DNA of 64,000 nucleotides from Strigops habroptila (GCF_004027225.2 NC_044296.2:4955943-5019942), one strand, 5' to 3'; numbered from the stretch's first letter, positions 24,879 to 37,784 are shown. Translations and numbers: made by a program. Notes: a model not told the origin generated them from the letters alone.

Positions 24879-25434
24879 GTAAATGGTGGGTGCTGCGTTG
24901 TGTGTGTGTCCCCCCCCACCATGCTGGTGGCACCCCATCGCTGCCACCCACATGGGGACCTCACCGGCCCAGGGTCCCCCCCATCCTCTTGGCAGCCTGG
25001 CCCAGCTCTGGGGGTGCTGCCTCCTGTACCCCTCTCCCTCGGGGGTGCTGTGTGGTGGCGGGGGGGGGACACCCATGGCAGGGGCCAGGTGGCCAGGGTG
25101 ACATTTGCTCTGTCCCCACCATGGGGACAGCTGCTTCCTGGCTCTGCCATCTGAACTGGCCCCACAACGGAAACCGAGGGGGGGCTGAGCCCCCCCAGCC
25201 CCGGCGGTGGTGGCAGCTGGGTTGGGGGGGTCCCCATGGCAAGTTGGGAGGAGGGGGCGATACTGCTGGTGACCCCCAAACCCCGCTCTGTGGTCCCTCC
25301 CGTTGGGATGCTCTGGGGACAGGGTGACATGTTGAGGGGTGGCTGGTGAGGGGCTGGGGGGGGACTGTTCATTAACGCTGCTTATAAGGGCCTCATTAGC
25401 ATATTTAATTGCTTATTGGGGCTTTCGAAAGGAA

Positions 25435-25835
25435 ATGAGCCCAAACAGGGAATAAAATCCGGCACGATCCCTGTGGAGAGGGATGGGGTTTGGATATGAG
25501 ATAATATCAGGCGGGGGGGGGCGAATAAAGCACTGTCTTAACGAACCCTTATTCATTAGGCATTGGGACTGGTCGTGCTGGGCCCCTGCTGCTGTTATTC
25601 CCAAGAAAGTTGTGGATTTAGGGATTCTGGGGCTTGTGTCCCCTCCATTTCCCAGTGGGTGTCCCCTTGTCAATGTCCCCCCCTTTCCCATTGTCCCCCC
25701 GCTTTCCCGGTGCCTTTCTAATGGGTTCTGGCTGGGCTGGCACTGGTGGAATCCGGGATGCCATGGGAATGTGGGGAGCTGGGATCAGCTTGGGGTGCAG
25801 GTGAGGGTGGGGAGGGGACACCCCGGTGCCTGTGA
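25435..25835. repeat. Segmental duplicate, copy 1
   Basis: Copy 1 of a non-coding segment that recurs 2.9 kb downstream at 28,378-28,830. Shared words in the same order include ggagagggatgggg, atatgagataatatca, attgggactggtcgtgctggg, tttcccagtgggtgtcccc and cagcttggggtgcaggtgag. No coding frame is conserved between the copies. Confidence 0.85.
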
Positions 25836-27659
25836 CCCCCCCGTGGCAATGGGGGGATCTCCAGGGTGGGTTCATGCTGGCGGCTTCATGGTGGGAGGGG
25901 ACATCGCGGCGGTGCCACTCGGGAGGTCCCATGGGTACCCCCCCCGGTCCCCGGCTGCGCTGACAGCTGCGGGGGGGGGCAGTGTCTGTGGTGGCTCCGG
26001 TTACGGTGACATCAGCTCTACCTTCCCATTGGGGGGGAGCCATGGGGGGGTCCGTGACAGCTGAGCCACTTGTGGGACACCGGAGCCCCCAGCGCCGTCG
26101 GGGCACCCCCAGGATGGGATTGAGGCATCCGAGACCCCCTCTCCAAGCCGGGGGGGGACAGTGGGGACACCCTGCAGTGGGGACAGCAGGAGGTGGCCGG
26201 AGGAGCTCAGGTGGGCAGAGGAGGGTGCTTTGGGGGCGGGAGGGGGGCAGAGTCATGCCCAGACGCCATGGGGAAGGGCTTCCATTCAGGGAAGGGGACA
26301 GCATCCCCCCACAAATAGCGGGGGGCTCATAGCTCCCTCTGTGGCATTGCAGCATGAAGTGGGGAGGAACTGGGGGGCTGCCCCCCCATCCCTGTGTTGG
26401 GGGTCAGGGAGATGCTGTGGAGGGGGAGGACGAGGCAAGTGTCTTCACCACCCCTCCAGCCCCAAAGCTTTGCGTGCGTGTGTGCGGGGCGGGGGGGCTG
26501 AGTGTGCTTCCATTGGAAAGGCACCGGGAAAGCAAGGGGATACTGGGAGATAAGGGGGGGAGTCACTGGGAAACTGAGGCACGGAGCAGGGCGCTGCAGC
26601 AGGGACAAGGACAAGGGACATGCCCGAGGCGGTGCAGAGACACCCAGCCCGGACACCCCCAGCCCCCCCGGAGCACCCTTCCCATGCCCGCACCCTGCCC
26701 CGTCCTCACCCGCTGCCTCAGTTTCCCCGCAGCGCGCTGGGGACATGCACGGGGACCGTCCCCTGTCCTCCGCCACCACCATGAATGGGTCCCTGTGTGT
26801 CACCCGTCCCCCCGCCGTGTCCCCCCTCCCCGCCAGCTCCCCCCCCCCCCTTTTTCCCACTGCCTTTTCTTTGCCCGCACAATCGGCGGCATTTATGGTG
26901 CCGGAGGCTCTGGTTACCCCGCGCCCGCTCCCTGTCACCACACGGGCTTTGGAGGGGGGGACACAGTGACACCGGACCCCCCACTTGGGCTTACAGGCGC
27001 CGGAGGCACCTCCCTGCACCCCAAATGGTGGTGGATTCTCAAGTGGCTGATATACGCCGAGCCCTTCCCTTAAGGCTGCTTTATGGGGTGTCCATCCGTC
27101 TGTCCCCCCTCACTCTGGCACCTGGGAATTCCACAGGGATGCTTAAATCTGATGGTTTTGGGATAGGGACATTGGCACCAAGTGGCGGGGGGTGGCTTGT
27201 TTGGGTAATGAGGCTGGGTGGGGAGCACCCACAAGGGAAAGCTGGGGGGGGGGACACACACACACTCTGGGGGAGCCCCGAATTCAGCTCAGGTGGTAAA
27301 AGCCTCCGAGGCTTTAATGACAGCGATTCACTTGTTAATGCCTTTCCTGGAGCAGCTCAGGCACAACAAATACACTGAAACCCAGGAATTTCCAGCCTGC
27401 GGCCCAGGGCATGCGGCTCCTGGTGGTTTGGTACCCGCAGCACAGCACCACCATCCCGATGGGTGCCAACCCGGGAGCTCCTTGTGCCAGAAATGGCTCC
27501 TTTCCCTCTTTCTGGGGAGAAATCCCCCCGTATCCCACTCCTTGGCATGGGCTCAGCAGCAACACCAAACCTCTGCATTGCTGGTGGTGGTTGATGTGGT
27601 TGTGCCAGGGTTTCGCTCAGTTGTGCCGGGTTTGAGGCTGGGTTTGCTCTTCCATGGAC

Positions 27660-27945
27660 CCATTCCACACTGGTTATCCCGTTCCATGCTGCTTATCCCA
27701 TTCCACACTGGTTATCCCAGCCCAGCATGGTCCCTGGGAGGCCACCAGGGTGGTGACACCATGGGGACAGAGTTGGGTGTCCCTGGGGTCCATGGCACCG
27801 TGGGGACAGAGTTGGGTGTCCCTGGGGGCTGTGACACAGCGGGAACAGGGTCAGTTGTCCCCAGGGGCTGTGACACAGCAGGGTCGGGGTCAGACGTCCC
27901 CAGAGGCTGTGACACCGCAGATGGGGACAGTGCTGGGTGTCACCC
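27660..27945. repeat. Two adjacent minisatellites
   Basis: First, three copies of a 24-bp unit like ttccacactggttatccca (27,660-27,720). Then about four or five copies of a 40-48 bp unit containing ggggacagagttgggtgtcc and ctgtgacacagc (27,750-27,940). Confidence 0.8.
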
Positions 27946-28377
27946 GGGCCTGGTGGCACCACATTGGGGCTGGGGATGAGCCTCCCCATTGGCGCCCGGG
28001 CACCGTGACCCCCAGCCCCGCACAATGTCACCGTCCTCGGTCCCCACAGGGGACTTGGTGGCAGGAGGGCGACAGTTCGATCGCACCCGCTCTCATGGAG
28101 CTGGTAATCAATGGAATTCCTGCCTGGTTGCTCATTGCTGAGCCCTATTCCCACAGGGATGGGTGGCAGGGGGGTGGCATGGTGGGGGGACATTGGCAGT
28201 GGCACTGGGGCTGTCATCCGGGGGGTGCCATGGCACCTTGTGCTTTGTTCAGGGATTTTCCTACCTATCCCAATGGCATTTTGGATGGGGAAGAGTCTCA
28301 TTGCCTTCCCCTGTGTCCCCATGTCCCTGTGTCCCCGTGTCCCCATATCCCCAGTCCCACGTTTAGGATATGTTCTA

Positions 28378-28830
28378 AAGGAGATTATCCCAAACAGTGG
28401 ATAAAATCCAACATGAACCCTATGGAGAGGGATGGGGTTCAGATATGAGATAATATCATACGGGGGAATGCTCCCCTCCTGCCCTCACCCCAAAACACGT
28501 TCCCAGGGGTGCCCTAATGAACCCTGATTCATTAGGGGTTGGGACTGGTCGTGCTGGGCCTCTGCTGCTGTTGTTCCCCAAAAAGCTGTATTTTTAGGGA
28601 TTTCAGGCCTGGTGTCCCCCTCCGTTTCCCAGTGGGTGTCCCCGTGTCAATGTCCCCCCCTTTCCCAGTGTCCCCTCGCTTTCCCGGTGCCTTTCTAACG
28701 GGTTTATGTTCTGCGGCTGGGCCAGCAGGGATGCACTCTGGGATGCCATGGGAATGCACCCATGGGGTGCAGGGACCAGCTTGGGGTGCAGGTGAGGGTG
28801 GGGAGGGGACGCCCCGGTGCCTGTGTCCCC
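28378..28830. repeat. Segmental duplicate, copy 2
   Basis: Copy 2 of the segment at 25,435-25,835, collinear with it but carrying extra sequence near 28,465-28,515. A smaller nested duplication is also present: tatcccaatggca...ggatgggg at about 28,266 recurs at about 28,858. Confidence 0.83.
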
Positions 28831-29157
28831 CCCGGGTGGGTCAAGCTGGTGGTTCCTTATCCCAATGGCACTATGGATGGGGGCCGAGCCTCACTGCCCT
28901 CCCCATGGCCCCAGCCCCCCCATGCCACCGTAAGCTCCCCCATGGGCTGGTGGTGCTGAGCCACCACCACCACTTCCCTATGGCCAATCCCGGCCCCATC
29001 CTGTGCCAGTCCCTCACCGCTGGCGCCAGCCCAGCACCCAGCATTGGGACCCCGGTGATGGGTTTGGGGTGCGGGTGCTGTGGGGTGGGTGCTGCCCCCT
29101 CCCACCTCTCCCCATGCCCGCAGCAGCGGTGGGTGCCCACCTGCACCAGGGGACACC

Positions 29158-32100
29158 ATGAGGCCACCACCCCCCCGCACCCCCCTGGTGCTGCTGCTGC
29201 TGCTCTGGGTGCAGGGCACGGCCCGAGGCACCTTCCCCGAGGAGCCTGGGCCCATCGCCGTGGCCCCCCAGGACTGTGAGTGCGCACCCGGGGTGGGGGT
29301 CAGGGTGCTGCTGCCATGCGCAAGGGGGGGACATGGCTTGGCATGGACAGGGATGGGGGTTTGGGGTGGTTTGGGGTGAGGGCAGGAGGGGGGCACACAT
29401 GGGAACGGGTTTTGGGGTGAAGGCAGGAGGGGGGCACACATGGGAACGAGTTTTGGGGTGAGGGCAGGAGGGGGGCACACATGGGAACATGTTTTGGGGT
29501 GAAGGCAGGAGGGGGGCACCCATGGGAATGGGTTTTGGGGTGAGGGCAGGAGGGGGGCACACATGGGAACATGTTTTGGGGTGAAGGCAGGAGGGGGGCA
29601 CCCATGGGAATGGGTTTTGGGGTGAGGGCAGGAGGGGGGCACACATGGGAACGGGTTTTGGGGTGAAGGCAGGAGGGGGGCACACATGGGAACGAGTTTT
29701 GGGGTGAGGGCAGGAGGGGGGCACACATGGGAACATGTTTTGGGGTGAAGGCAGGAGGGGGGCACCCATGGGAATGGGTTTTGGGGTGAGGGCAGGAGGG
29801 GGGCACACATGGGAACATGTTTTGGGGTGAGGGCAGGAGGGGGGCACCCATGGGAATGGGTTTTGGGGTGAGGGCAGGAGGGGGGGCACCCATGGGAACG
29901 GGTTTCGGAGTGAGGGCAGGAGGGGGGCACCCACAGGAATGGGTTTTGGGGTGAGGGCAGGAGGGGGGCAGCCATGGGCAGGGCTGGGTGCAGGTGGCTG
30001 CCCTGGCTCCCCAGGGGCACGGTGGTGTGTGGGGGTGCCCCCGCAGCGTGTGCCCCCCCTGTCCCCCCCCAGACGTGAAGCACTACCCCGTGTTCGTGGG
30101 CCATGGCATGAGCCGCTCGCCCGGCCCCGAGGCGGGGGGCCCCCCACGCCTCAACATCCAGCGCATCCTCAAGGTCAACAGGACCCTCTTCATCGGGGAC
30201 AGGTCTGACCACAGCACCCCAAAGCCTCCCCCCACCGGGGGGGGGCGCACCCAGCACCCACCCAACCCTCTTTGCTGGGGAGGGATCCAAAATGGGGCCT
30301 TGGGGCACCCCAATATCTGCCATGGGCACCCTGGGGGGCTCTGCTGGGGTTGTCCATGCCCTGGTGATGCTCGTTGCCCACCCCAGCACCCCAAATCCTG
30401 CACCCCCCAGCATGCCTCGCTGGGGGGCACATCTCCAGGGTGCCCCCAGCATCAGAGCAGGGTGGTGACACCCGTGTCCCCCTCCCCAGGGACAACATCT
30501 ACCGCATCAGCCTGGAGCCCACTGGAGCCAGTGAGATGCGCTACCACCGGGTAAGTGTCCCCGGGGACATGGGGGGACACTGGGGTGTTTGGGGGGGGGT
30601 TTCCAGCTTCTCCCCAGCCCCACACTGTGTTCTCTGCCCCCCTAGAAGCTGACGTGGCACTCGAACCAGCACGACATCAGCATCTGCAGGATGAAGGGGA
30701 AACACGAGGTATGGGGTGAGGGGGTCTGCACCCCATAAGACACCCCCTGGGCAGGCACCGAGCACCCTCTATGCCCCATATCTCACAGACAGGGCCACCC
30801 CCTATGTGTGTCCCCCCGGTGTCACCTCCCTGCTCCCTGCCAACGGCTGTGATTTATTGGCCACTTGGATAATTGGGCCCCACATCGGCCACAAACCCGA
30901 TGTTAGGTCCTGTAAATAGCATCTCGGGGTGAAAACATCACCCCTAGGCAGCCCCTCGCCCTGGGGGGTGGCACCCAGGGGTGTCTCTGGGTGCTGGGGG
31001 TGACGGTGCCCTCTCGCCGGCGCAGGCAGAGTGCCGCAACTTCATCAAGGTGCTGCTGGTGCGGAGCAAGAACCTGCTCTTCGTCTGCGGCACCAACGCC
31101 TTCAACCCCATCTGCGCCAACTACAGCGTGAGTAGATGGTGGCCACCAGGAGGGGACCCCCCGTGCCACCCCCCACCCCTCCCCACTGTGTCTGGGTGAG
31201 CAGGGATGCTCCGGCCTGCGCTGCTCATGGCCCTGTCTCACCCGCTATAGATGGACACACTGGAGCCCATTGGGGACAACATCAGCGGCATGGCCCGGTG
31301 TCCCTATGACCCCAAGCACGCCAACGTGGCCCTCTTCACAGGTGAGTGCTGGCACCACCGGCCCCACGGTGGGTGCTCTGTGCTCTGTGCCCTGCCGGCA
31401 CCCCGCTGACACCCCTCTCCCGTGCAGGGGGGATGCTCTTCACCGCCACGGTGACCGATTTCCTGGCCATTGACGCCGTCATCTACCGCAGCCTTGGGGA
31501 CAGCCCGACCCTCCGCACCGTCAAACACGACTCCAAATGGTTCAAAGGTGCCTCCCCCGGCGTGGTGCCCACCATGTGCTGTGCCAAGAGGTGGCAAATG
31601 GTCCTTTTCACGCCACCCTGGAACGTCCCTGACCCTGCCACTGTCCCCACAGAGCCCTACTTTGTGCACGCTGTGGAATGGAGGAGCCACATCTACTTCT
31701 TCTTCCGGGAGATCGCTATGGAGTTCAACTACCTGGAGAAGGTGGGAGAAGGTGGCATCCATCCGGGTGGATGCTGGAGAGGGGCTCTTCATCAGGGACT
31801 GGAGAGATAGGACAAGGGGTGATGGGTTCAAACTGAAACAGGGGAAGTTCAGGTTGGAGACAAGGCAGAAGTTCCTCCCTGCGAGGGTGCTGAGGTGCTG
31901 GCACAGGGTGCCCAGAGAAGCTGTGGCTGCCCCATCCCTGGCAGTGTTCAAGGCCAGGTTGGACAGAGCCTTGGGTGACATGGTCTAGTGCGAGGCGTCC
32001 CTGCCCATGGCAGGGGGTTGGAACTAGATAATCTAAAGATCCTTTCCAACCCCAACCATTCTGTGATTCCACTATTCCATATCCCCGTGGTGGCCTGAGA

Positions 32101-35100
32101 CACCCATGGTGAGGACAGGGATGAAGGGACAGATATCATCAGGGCTGGATACCAGGTGACGATGGTGTCCATCCCATAGGTGGTGGTGTCCCGGGTGGCC
32201 CGAGTGTGCAAGAATGACATGGGGGGCTCGCAGCGGGTGCTGGAGAAGCAGTGGACGTCCTTCCTCAAGGCCCGGCTCAACTGCTCCGTGCCGGGAGACT
32301 CTCATTTCTACTTCAATGTCATCCAAGCTGTGACCGACATCCTGGAGCTGGATGGGCGCCCCGTGGTGCTCGCTGTCTTCTCCACGCCTGCCAACAGGTT
32401 GGACACTCTTGTACCCTGCCGAGACCCCCAGGGCTGGGCTGGGACCCAGGGGGGGACATGGGGAACGGGTTGAGGTGCTCACCCCATGCCCGTGTCCCTC
32501 CAGCATTCCCGGTTCGGCCGTTTGTGCCTTTGACATGACCCAAGTGGCCGCTGTCTTCGAGGGACGTTTCAGGGAGCAGAAGTCACCCGAGTCCATCTGG
32601 ACGCCTGTGCCCGAGGACATGGTGCCAAAGCCCCGGTGAGTGGGGACAGGGATGGGGACAGCAAGGCTGGGACGGGCAGGAAGGGGCATGGGGACAGGGA
32701 TGGGGACAGGGACAGAAGTGGGGACAGGAGTGACCAGGGCTGGTACCTGCAGGGAGGGTGGCTGGGATGGTGATGGACGTGATTCTATGATAATGGGGAT
32801 AGGGATGGTGATGGGGACAGGGACAGGGATGGGGACAGGAGTGATCTGGGAATGGGGATGGGCATGATGATGAGGACAGGGTGATGATGGGGACAGGGAT
32901 TGGGGACAGGGACAGGGATGGGGACAGGGACAGGGTTGGCAAGGGCCGGTACTGGCAGCGGCAGTGGTGGGGATGGGAAAAGGAACAGGGATGGGGACAG
33001 GGACAATCAGGGCTGATGCCAGCAAGAAGGGCAGTGAGGATGGGGATGGGGATGAGGATGGGAACAGGAATGGTGCTAGCCATAGCCAGCACCAGCGGGG
33101 CTGGGCACAGGGTTGGGCCAGGGCTGGGGACAGCACCCCAGTGTGGCGTGGGGACACTGAGCCGTGCCCGGCCGCAGCCCCGGGTGCTGCGCGTCCCCCG
33201 GGATGCGCTACAACTCCTCCAGCTCCTTCCCGGATGAGATCCTCAACTTCGTCAAGACGCATCCACTGATGGATGAGGCGGTGCCAGCGCTGGGCAATGC
33301 GCCCTGGATCCTGCGCACCATGAGCCGGTGGGTGCTGGGGGCTGCTGGGTGCTGCTGGGTGCTGCTGGGTGCTGATGATGGAGCCTCTCACGCTGCCCTC
33401 ACACGTGCCAGCGCTAGGAGACTTGATAAATCCCATAAACTTTGCAGTCAAGATTGTCCCATCCTAATGAAACCTGCCTTAATTCCTGCTGGTGGGAATG
33501 GATCCAGTCACAGCCTTCAGCCAGGGCTGGGACAAGGATATAGGGCTGGGGACAGGGATGTGGGGATGAGGACAGAGACACAGGGCTGGGGCTGGGGACC
33601 AGCTGGGGTCCTGCTGAGGGATCAGGGGCATCTGGGCTGGTTCCATAGTGGGATCTGAGCAGGATCCCAGTTGGGATCTGGGTGCAATCCAGGCTGGATG
33701 CAGGCGGGATGTGGTCAGGATCCTGAGTGGGATCTGGGGTGAGTCATGGGTGGGATCCAGGATGGGTCTGACTGGTTCCTGGCCGGGATCTGGGGTAGCT
33801 TCCATTTGGGACCTGCACAGCCCATCCTGCTCCTTGGGGCCACCCTGCCCCTGTTCCCCCTCCCCGCCCCGACGCCGGCTCCGTTCACACCACGCAGGTA
33901 CCAGCTCCGCAAGATCGTGGTGGACAACGCGGCGGGGCCGTGGGGCAACCACACCGTGGTGTTCCTGGGCGCCAGCACAGGCACCGTCCTCAAGTTCCTC
34001 ATCCAGCCCAACGCCAGCTCCAGCCCCACGCCCGCCATTCCCGGCAGCCAGAGCGTCTTCCTGGAGGAGTTCGAGACCTACCAGCCTGGGAGGTGGGTGC
34101 TGGAGACAGACACAGGGGGGATGGATGGATGGATGGATGGATGGATGGATGGATGGATGGATGGATGGATGGATGGATAGATGGATGGATGGGTGGATGG
34201 TTGGATGGGTGGATGGATGGATGGGTGGATGGAGGGGATGGGTCAGAGGGATGCAAGGGGTGGGTGAGTCAAAGCAGGGGCGTGTGAGGTGCCCCCCTCT
34301 GGCCCAGCTTCTGCTGGCGCTGGGGTGCAGCAGGACCGGGGCCACGCTGAGCTCTGTCCCCAGGTGTGGCCGGGACACGGTGGACGAGCGGCGGCTGCTG
34401 GGGCTGGAGCTGGACAAGGCGGCCGGGTCGCTGCTCTTGGCCTTCCCGCCGTGCGTGGCCAGGGTGCCGGTGGCCCGCTGCCAGCAGCACTCGGGCTGCA
34501 TGAAGTGAGTGTCCCCGGCGGGCAGGGGTCGATGAGGGGGAGCATGTGAGCAGCAGGAGGAGGGGGTTACCTTCACATTCCTGTGCTGGGATCTGCCTGG
34601 GAATGCCTCAGCGTGCCTGGGAGCACGAACAGGGGAAACTGAGGCACGGTGCAGGGCCAGGGTCCCTCGTGGGGGCCGGGGTCTTGTCCCCTTCATGCCA
34701 GGGCTGATCCTGAGGTCTCTGCTTCCTGCCAGGAACTGCCTCGGGAGCCGGGATCCCTACTGCGGATGGACACCGGAGGGCTCCTGCGTCTTCCTGGAGC
34801 CCAGCCCCAGGTAACGCTGCCAGGCCCATGGCGGGGGGGGACACTGGGGGACATGGTGTGGTGGGGACAACAGGACCTCCTGCACCCCTCTACTGCTGAG
34901 ACCCAGCAAACCCATCACTGGCTGAAGCAAGCTGGGACCCCCCTCACCAGGCTATTAGGGGCCAGCTGACACTCCCCCCCCTCAATTTGTACCCCCCCAG
35001 GGTGGCCTTTGAGCAGGACATCACCGGCGGCAGCACGTCGCATCTGGGCGAGTGCGAGGGTGAGTGCATGAGGAACAGGGCATGGGGGGACATGGTGACA

Positions 35101-36138
35101 CCGCCAGATCCCCACCACGACCATCCCCTGATTGTCCCCCCCCATCGCCATCCCCCAGGGCTGGTGACAGAAAGCTTCGTGGACGAGCCGGACGGGCTGG
35201 TGTCGGTGAACCTGTTGGTGATCTCCTCCGTGGCCGCCTTCGTCATCGGCGCCGTCATCTCCGGCTTCAGCGTGTGCTGGTTCATCGGGCACCGGGACCG
35301 CAAGGAGCTGGCGCGGCGCAAGGACAAGGAGACCATCCTGGCACACAGCGAGTCCGTGGTGAGCGTCAGCCGCTTGGGCGAGCGCCGGGCACGCACCGGC
35401 CAACCCGGTGCCCTGCTGGCCCCGCTCATGCCCAACGGGTGGCCAAAGGACTTGGGGAAGGTCACCCAACACGACCTGGACTCGGGGGTGCTGCCCACGC
35501 CGGAGCAGACCCCGCTGCAGCAGAAACGCTGCCCCGGAGCGCTCCAAAACTGCACTTGGGAGCAGAGTCACAACATCATCAACGCCGCGTTGCGGGACCC
35601 CGGTGGGTCCGGTACCACCGGCACCGGCGCCGGTCGGCTCCACGCCGGCTCTGCCCGCCCGCCCCGCGGCATCCCCCTCTCCTGCCACGCCATCCTGGTG
35701 GATCAGGAGCTGGAGGCTGAACTCAGCGACTCCTCGGGGGATGGACATTGGGGTCGGGAGCCTCAAGAGGGTCCCCGCACCCGGCAGCACCCACCCGCCG
35801 GCACCCGCCGTCCCCCCCGCAGCTCGTACGGTGACTTCTCCGGCACACCGCACCCCAGCCCCGAGCGCCGGAGGGTGGTTTCAGCACCCGGTGGGGAAGG
35901 GGGTGACTTTACCAAGGGGCCGCCTTGGCACCCTGACCAGCTGAACTTCAATGCCAACAACGGCACGGGCCGCCCCGGCACCCACCTCAAGAGGAACCAC
36001 ACGTTCAACAGCGGCGAGGGTGCTTACGGGAGACACGGCACAGGGGCACGGGCACCCAGCACCGGGCCCCCGCGGGCGCTGACGGACCTGCAGCACCTCC
36101 TGCGCTACGGCGTGGAGCGGACTCCCTCGGGGAAATAG
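29158..36138 (+). CDS. SEMA6B: Semaphorin 6B, 16 coding exons
   Basis: A class 6 transmembrane semaphorin: an axon-guidance and cell-repulsion ligand that acts through plexin-A receptors. Coding exons: 29158-29275, 30073-30202, 30490-30550, 30646-30708, 31026-31127, 31251-31341, 31428-31547, 31653-31741, 32180-32397, 32504-32635, 33178-33327, 33898-34092, 34364-34504, 34733-34810, 35001-35059 and 35159-36138. They join in phase to 908 residues; human is about 888. Visible are a Leu-rich signal peptide (about 1-24), a Sema domain (about 55-520) with family blocks such as [39 protein letters not shown] and HPLMDEAVP, a PSI domain ([12 protein letters not shown], about 537-560), one membrane span (about 599-623), then a basic RRKDKE stretch and a long Pro-rich cytoplasmic tail with [14 protein letters not shown] and HTFNSGE. 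The ATG follows an acceptor at about 29,123, so the 5' UTR is spliced. The exon 7 donor (gtgcct) is weak. Confidence 0.96.
29375..29990. repeat. 41-bp minisatellite with six-unit higher-order repeat, SEMA6B intron
   Basis: About 15 tandem copies of a 41-bp unit (ttttggggtgagggcaggag, then a ggggcac(a/c)catgggaa(c/t) end). Variant units run A-B-C-D-C-D twice in succession, then degenerate, so a 246-bp block has been duplicated as a whole. It lies between coding exons 1 and 2 of SEMA6B and explains the long repetitive open frames on the minus strand. Confidence 0.95.
31755..32075 (+). mobile_element. CR1 LINE 3' fragment in SEMA6B intron 8
   Basis: Forward CR1 3' end, from ggatgctggagaggggctc through gttcaaggccaggttggac to aaccattctgtgattcc. 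It begins about 15-20 bp after the exon 8 donor and fills most of that intron. It is in the same orientation as the gene. Confidence 0.94.
32640..33140. repeat. GGGGACAGGGAT minisatellite in SEMA6B intron 10
   Basis: Degenerate array of ggggacagggatggggacag-like units filling the intron between the exons ending at 32,635 and starting at 33,178. It is strongly G-rich on the coding strand, so the nascent RNA could form quadruplexes. Confidence 0.87.
34118..34240. repeat. (GGAT)n microsatellite in SEMA6B intron 12
   Basis: About 30 copies of the tetranucleotide atgg/ggat, clean at first and then interspersed with gggtggat variants. It starts about 25 bp after the exon 12 donor. Confidence 0.95.
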
Positions 36139-36980
36139 GGTCCCACCGTGTGTGTGTGTGTGTGAGTGTCCCCCAGGACACTGATGGGGTCCCTGGGGAC
36201 AAGGAGGAGTGGCCAGGGCAGGAGCTGCGGGCATGGGGTGAGATGCTGCATGGGTGGGGGGGACACACAGGCACCTCCTGGGTAGGGTTTGGGGGTGTCC
36301 CCGGCTGGCAGTGGGGCAGTGCCCCACGCTCCGGCTGCTTTGCCCTGGGTCCCAGGGGGGGTCCGTCCATCCCGTCCCCTCCCCAGGCTGGACCCAGGGA
36401 TGCGGCACCTTGGGAGGGGGATCCCTGGGAGGCAGCAGGATGGACACACGGACACAGCTGAGGAAGAGCGGGGCTGTGCCCCTCACTCCGCAGCCCCTCG
36501 GCTCCATCAGCTGCACCCAGGCACCCTAAGGAGGGGGCTTACGGGTGCCGCCAGCACCCTGGGGACACCCGGCCCGGGGGTGCTACGGGGGTGCGTTGAT
36601 TGTGGTGATGGGACACGGTGAACTTTTGGGGTGCAGTGGGGCCGGTGAGCCCCCAAATGTGTGTTATCTGTGGATGAGGCACACTCACACCCCTAACCTG
36701 AGCCCAGCCCCTGCCCAGAGCCAGCTGGGGGGGCTTATCCATCAACCCCTCCTGGAGAGCACAGCCGGGGTGTGGGGGCACCGCTGGGGCTGGGGGGTCC
36801 TCACCAAACCCACTCTCTGCTGGCAAAGGGTGCCCTTTTGGTGCCACACCGGGTTGGCGGGTCCCTGGGGGGGGGTGGCAGGTCCCCGGGGGGGTGGCAG
36901 GCTGTAAATAGGGTGGGGGGCGGCGGGCCCCCCCCCGCGGCCATGCATGCGGCCGCCCGCGGTCTGTACCCCGCGGCCCC

Positions 36981-36986
36981 AATAAA
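36981..36986 (+). terminator. SEMA6B: SEMA6B polyadenylation signal
   Basis: The first canonical AATAAA on the + strand downstream of the SEMA6B stop, giving a 3' UTR of about 860 bases. The next + strand gene (LRG1) begins about 0.6 kb later. Confidence 0.7.
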
Positions 36987-37633
36987 CGCCCGTTTACCGG
37001 AGGCAACTCCCCCCCCGCCGCCGCCTCGGAACCGTCTGACCCCCCCGCGCCCCGGGAGCTCCCCCCGGCTTCGGGGGCAGCACCAGCCGGGGGGGGACCG
37101 CCTGTGGGATGGGGGAAGGGGTTGAAGGGGGACATGGGGGGCAAAGCCCCTGAACCACAGACACTCCCCTCCACGCCATGCACCCCACATCCCCTTCTAA
37201 CACCCCCAGCACCCCCAAACCCACCCCCAGCCCCTGTCCCATGCAACGAGTTCCTCAGTGCTCAGCCTGCAGCAGCCATCAGCCATGGACCATGCCACGG
37301 ACCCACTCACGGGGCTTTGCTATGGGGCTCCCCAGCACCCATCCCACGTTGTGCCTCATTTTCCCCCATGTGGGTGTTCAGCACCATGGTGTGATGGGTG
37401 CTGGGGTCCCTGGGAGCGCTGAGGATGTAAGAAGGGGGTGACAGTGCTCCAAGAGCCATGGGGCGCAGTGGGGACATGGGGATGCCACCACCCTGGCCCT
37501 GCCCCGGATGCCAGCACCCTGCGGGCTGGCAGCGAAGGCAGTGATTTCCCAACCGGCACCCGCAGCCCCCCCCGGTGACAGCCACCGGGGAGACGGGACG
37601 GTCCCCAAGGAGCTCCACCGGCTCGTTGGGAAG

Positions 37634-37773
37634 GTGAGGGTAGGGCTGGGGGTCTTGGTGTGGGGTCCGAGGTGGGGGACATGGGGGTCAGGGCACCTTG
37701 CTGCCCGCGCTGTGGGGTGAGCTGGCAGCGGCACGGCTTGCACAACCGCCGGCTGACGTGGACCGCTGCCCGC
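37634..37773 (+). other. LRG1: Likely LRG1 5' UTR intron
   Basis: A donor (gggaag|gtgaggg) after 37,633 and an acceptor (ctgcccgcag) ending at 37,774 bracket a short GC-rich intron just upstream of the LRG1 start codon. The upstream exon would be untranslated or start the message near 37,550-37,633. The assignment is inferred from splice signals only. Confidence 0.5.
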
Positions 37774-37784
37774 AGCGCGGCACC

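Noticed and set aside
29375-29990. CRISPR-like regular repeats
   Set aside because: Direct tandem units without unique spacers in a vertebrate intron; this is a minisatellite.
28857-30452. 531-codon minus-strand open frame with repeated [15 protein letters not shown]-type peptides
   Set aside because: It is the reverse reading of the 41-bp minisatellite in the SEMA6B intron. The unit has no stop in this orientation, and the frame overlaps real SEMA6B exons.
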